This document shows, piece after piece, positions 6,798-8,380 of a stretch of DNA of 8,380 bases. Where the stretch lies: assembly GCA_013138755.1 (NCBI GenBank), contig WTCC01000043.1, forward strand, positions 1 to 8,380, read 5' to 3'. Below the pieces are notes generated by a model. That model made no database searches and was not told the origin of the DNA. It saw nothing but the letters and a program-made list of their open reading frames with translations. The position numbers and the translations under genes were made by a program. Within the stretch, counting starts at the first letter, position 1, and each line of letters starts with the position of its first letter. The stretch is from Gammaproteobacteria bacterium. GTDB taxonomy: Bacteria; Pseudomonadota; Gammaproteobacteria; SZUA-229.

Positions 6798-7478
6798 ATG
6801 AAAAAAATATTACTTTGTTTGATTTTTGTTTCGCTTGCCTTTAGCACAGGTGGCGCAATTGCCGCTAAGAAAGGTAAGAAAGCACAAGTACCAGTTGGTC
6901 TTGATGCCACAGAGGCATCACACCTAACTTTTATGCGTGAAGAAGAAAAATTAGCACGTGATGTCTATTTGACTCTGGCTGATCTTTATCCGGATCAAAA
7001 AGTTTTTAGTCGAATTGCAACACGCGCAGAACAAACACATATCGATACAATGCGAGATAAGCTGGATCAATTCAACCTGCCTGATCCAAATCCAAGAACA
7101 AATAAATTACCTTCTAGCCTGGGTGTATTTACTGGTGACGAATGGGGCTGGTATTTTGCGGAAAAATTTACATTATTAACTGCAAAGGGTAAAGAAAGTG
7201 AGATTCAAGCCCTGTATGTAGGTGCATTTATTGAAGAGCTGGATATGCACGATATCGCAGTGTGCCCGCAGATAATGATAGACCGTGGATTCCCTAGCCC
7301 ATGTGGGCTGGAGTATACTGATGAAGGTGCGTTACAAACAGCTTATAGAGCGCTTATCAGTGGTTCGGAAAGTCACCTGCGTTCATATGTAGGACAGATC
7401 GAAGCGGTTATAGGGGTTGGTAATTATGAGGCGCAATACTTAACACAAGCCGAAGTCGATGCGATTCTTGGACGTTAA
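6798..7478 (+). CDS. Exported DUF2202 (ferritin-like) protein
   Basis: The 226-residue product starts at ATG 6798, preceded by a good Shine-Dalgarno (AGAAGGG, 6783-6789, 8 bases away); a TTG at 6756 in the same frame was rejected. A signal peptide covers residues 1 to about 22 (core LLCLIFVSLAF, cleavage near AIAA), followed by a short Lys-rich stretch, so the protein is likely periplasmic or secreted. Residues about 37-200 match the DUF2202 family, which has a predicted ferritin-like four-helix fold. Typical signatures are MREEEKLARDVY (46-57), RAEQTHIDTM (76-85), GAFIEELDMHDI (142-153) and ISGSESHLRSYV (187-198). Candidate metal ligands are Glu49/Glu50, Glu78 and His81 (ExxH), Glu147 and His151, and Glu191/His193. 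Cys156 and Cys169 could form a disulfide after export. The biochemical role of DUF2202 is not established; metal binding or redox activity is a fold-based inference. A terminator and a TSP3-repeat gene follow. Confidence 0.88.
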   Translation: MKKILLCLIFVSLAFSTGGAIAAKKGKKAQVPVGLDATEASHLTFMREEEKLARDVYLTLADLYPDQKVFSRIATRAEQTHIDTMRDKLDQFNLPDPNPRTNKLPSSLGVFTGDEWGWYFAEKFTLLTAKGKESEIQALYVGAFIEELDMHDIAVCPQIMIDRGFPSPCGLEYTDEGALQTAYRALISGSESHLRSYVGQIEAVIGVGNYEAQYLTQAEVDAILGR

Positions 7479-7498
7479 TACTTTTAACTAACTGTTAT

Positions 7499-7533
7499 AA
7501 AAAGCACTCCGCTATTCCAACGGGGTGCTTTTT
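7499..7533 (+). terminator. Hairpin terminator between the DUF2202 and TSP3 genes
   Basis: The arms 7499-7511 and 7521-7533 form a 13-bp stem (AAAAAGCAC with GTGCTTTTT, then a T-G wobble and CCG with CGG) around a 9-base loop. The T-run is five bases at the end of the stem, then ATTT. It starts 20 bases after the DUF2202 stop and ends 31 bases before the next ATG. Confidence 0.88.
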
Positions 7534-7564
7534 ATTTGAACTGCTAATTATTGCGAGAACAGCG

Positions 7565-7990
7565 ATGAGTATGATGAAAATAATAACGCCGTTATTTCTG
7601 TGTGTAACTTTTGCATCTGCTAACGTGATGGCGAATGACGCTGATGCTGACGGTGTTGCAGATAGCCTGGATAAATGTCCAAATACAGCACAATTAAAAA
7701 AATTACCTGCTGATTTTAAATACAGCGTGGCCGTTGATCCTGAACGTCTGAAACCAGAGGCTAAAGCTTACCCTGTTGATGAAAATGGTTGTGAATTTGA
7801 TACAGATGGTGACGGCGTCATCAACAGTAAGGATTATTGCCCGGAAGATACCGCAGAAACATTAAGTAAGGGCATTGCAGTTAATGGATGCCCAAAACAT
7901 AGTGACGCAGATGGCACACCTGATTACAGGGATGACTGCCCTGATACACCTAAAGGCGCTAAAGTAGATAACCTCGGTTGCCCCTTGTAA
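7565..7990 (+). CDS. Exported thrombospondin type 3 repeat (calcium-binding) protein without OmpA domain
   Basis: The 141-residue protein has a signal peptide (residues 1-23, probable cleavage VMA before Asn24; LFLC is not a proper lipobox). The mature part contains three TSP3-type calcium-binding repeats: DADADGVADSLDKCP (25-39), DTDGDGVINSKDYCP (79-93) and SDADGTPDYRDDCP (113-126). Six mature cysteines alternate as CP and GC pairs (38/76, 92/109, 125/139), as expected for disulfides closing each unit. In OmpA-family porins such repeats link the barrel to the peptidoglycan-binding OmpA domain, usually ending in GCP; here the gene stops right after GCPL and has no barrel, so it is a free-standing repeat module. 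Calcium binding is inferred from the Asp pattern. ATGs at 7571 and 7574 are alternative starts; the Shine-Dalgarno is weak (GCGAGA). Only 31 bp separate it from the preceding terminator, so it may depend on read-through. A truncated OmpA gene is possible. Confidence 0.8.
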   Translation: MSMMKIITPLFLCVTFASANVMANDADADGVADSLDKCPNTAQLKKLPADFKYSVAVDPERLKPEAKAYPVDENGCEFDTDGDGVINSKDYCPEDTAETLSKGIAVNGCPKHSDADGTPDYRDDCPDTPKGAKVDNLGCPL

Positions 7991-8160
7991 TCAGACTCAC
8001 TACGTACGGCGCAAGAAGAGTAGAAACTCTAAAACTGCAAAAGTGTTGCGTCGATCAGTTGAACTCACCACCCAAAGCGGACGTTCAATTCTATTCTTTG
8101 TAAATCTATCTTTGCCCGCCTTACCGATTCCAGTAGCAAGTGAATAGAGGATATATGTTG

Positions 8161-8174
8161 TTGATGTAAATCAA
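8161..8174. promoter_or_regulatory. Perfect FNR/ANR-type binding site
   Basis: TTGAT (8161-8165) and ATCAA (8170-8174) flank GTAA, an exact match to the FNR consensus TTGAT-N4-ATCAA. By chance an exact match to these ten fixed bases is expected about 0.008 times in a window this long. The centre is 8167.5. It lies in the 299-bp gap before the gene at 8290. CRP-family relatives such as Anr or Dnr recognise nearly the same site, so the exact regulator is open. Confidence 0.75.
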
Positions 8175-8196
8175 TATCTATGATTTTTGTTTTGTT

Positions 8197-8202
8197 TAAT
8201 AT
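8197..8202 (+). promoter_or_regulatory. -10 element (TAATAT) of the putative FNR-dependent promoter
   Basis: TAATAT is followed by a purine-containing start region around 8206-8210. A start near 8209 places the FNR site centre at about -41.5, the standard class II position, where FNR replaces the -35 contact. No -35 consensus is present, which fits activator dependence. The transcript would have a leader of about 80 bases before the ATG at 8290. Confidence 0.5.
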
Positions 8203-8230
8203 TTTAGTTGCACATTCTGTATACGGCTGA

Positions 8231-8250
8231 TAGTACTTTTTAGTACTTAA
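8231..8250. repeat. Two tandem 10-bp copies of TAGTACTT
   Basis: TAGTACTTTT is followed directly by TAGTACTTAA, so eight of ten bases repeat at exactly one helical turn. Each copy contains the palindrome AGTACT. It lies between the putative FNR promoter and the gene at 8290 and could be a binding site for a dimeric regulator in tandem, or an RNA hairpin in the leader. Function unknown. Confidence 0.3.
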
Positions 8251-8277
8251 ACTCCCCCTTACATTGCTCAATGGCTA

Positions 8278-8283
8278 TATAAT
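8278..8283 (+). promoter_or_regulatory. Second candidate -10 element (TATAAT) just before the gene at 8290
   Basis: A perfect TATAAT ends six bases before the ATG, which would give a leaderless transcript. No -35 match is seen at normal spacing. The arrangement resembles that before xerD. Chance is a real alternative. Confidence 0.25.
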
Positions 8284-8289
8284 CGAAAG

Positions 8290-8380
8290 ATGTCAGAAAC
8301 ACAAAATAACTTTAAACAAGTAGCCCGGAAGATGATGGACGGCGTTGTGCAAATTCATGTGGAAGGTAATCTGGAAGAAG
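8290..8380 (+). CDS. Unidentified protein, N-terminal fragment cut by the window end
   Basis: An open frame starts at ATG 8290 and runs to the last base, giving 30 residues that begin MSETQNNFKQ and continue through MMDGVVQIHVEG. Upstream in frame there is a stop at 8248-8250 and no other usual start codon, so the start is firm if the gene is real. There is no signal peptide or membrane segment in the visible part and no clear Shine-Dalgarno. The stretch GVVQIHVEG loosely recalls the first strand of trypsin-like proteases, but this is too short to identify the family. The perfect FNR site 115 bp upstream suggests control by oxygen or redox state. Confidence 0.6.
   Translation, partial: MSETQNNFKQVARKMMDGVVQIHVEGNLEE

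Noticed and set aside
8014..8027. AGAGT / ACTCT hairpin after the TSP3 gene as a terminator
   Set aside because: Only a 5-bp stem, followed by an A-rich rather than T-rich stretch.
8065..8271. 68-codon - strand frame downstream of the TSP3 gene
   Set aside because: It begins with TTG, has no ribosome site and runs across the FNR promoter region.
1..8380. CRISPR array, tRNA, rRNA, transposase, dif site
   Set aside because: None could be recognised on either strand; the only tandem repeat is coding (52-183).

Overview
The window looks like chromosomal DNA from a free-living gammaproteobacterium. The main reasons are the xerD-dsbC gene order, which Escherichia coli also has, a XerD sequence that keeps the enterobacterial C-terminal ending HHPRA, and an AlgP/histone-H1-like lysine-rich protein of the kind found in Pseudomonas and relatives. 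The genus cannot be read from the sequence. Nothing seen indicates a plasmid, phage, insertion sequence, CRISPR array, tRNA or rRNA.

Layout. Positions 1-503 hold two small basic proteins on the + strand: the C-terminal part of a histone-H1-like K/R repeat protein, then an 85-residue Ala/Lys-rich, probably coiled-coil protein. A strong terminator (523-559) closes this unit. xerD (576-1517) and dsbC (1660-2367) follow on the + strand, and dsbC has its own terminator (2391-2418). A large AddA/RecB-like helicase-nuclease gene (2428-5964) runs convergently on the - strand. All helicase motifs and the C-terminal nuclease motif are visible, but no AddB partner lies next to it.

Positions 5965-6797 (833 bp) contain no gene I can support. 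They hold a GC-rich, hairpin-rich block (6061-6260, probably a dispersed repeat or structured element), a block with only spurious small ORFs (about 6300-6530), and a very AT-rich stretch with two inverted repeats upstream of the next gene.

Positions 6798-7990 encode two small exported proteins on the + strand: a DUF2202 ferritin-like protein, and a six-cysteine protein made of thrombospondin-type-3 calcium-binding repeats that stops where OmpA-family proteins would begin their peptidoglycan-binding domain. A hairpin terminator lies between them, yet there is hardly room for a second promoter. Positions 7991-8289 are a regulatory gap with a perfect FNR-type site (TTGAT-N4-ATCAA) spaced like a class II FNR promoter. 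It precedes a gene starting at 8290 that is cut by the window end.

Functionally, the left and middle parts concern DNA (chromatin-like protein, dimer resolution, double-strand-break processing) plus periplasmic disulfide isomerisation. The right part concerns exported proteins, probably under redox control. I see no convincing new multi-gene defence or biosynthetic system. The most distinctive signals are the FNR promoter, the structured block upstream of addA, the lone AddA, and the DUF2202/TSP3 pair.
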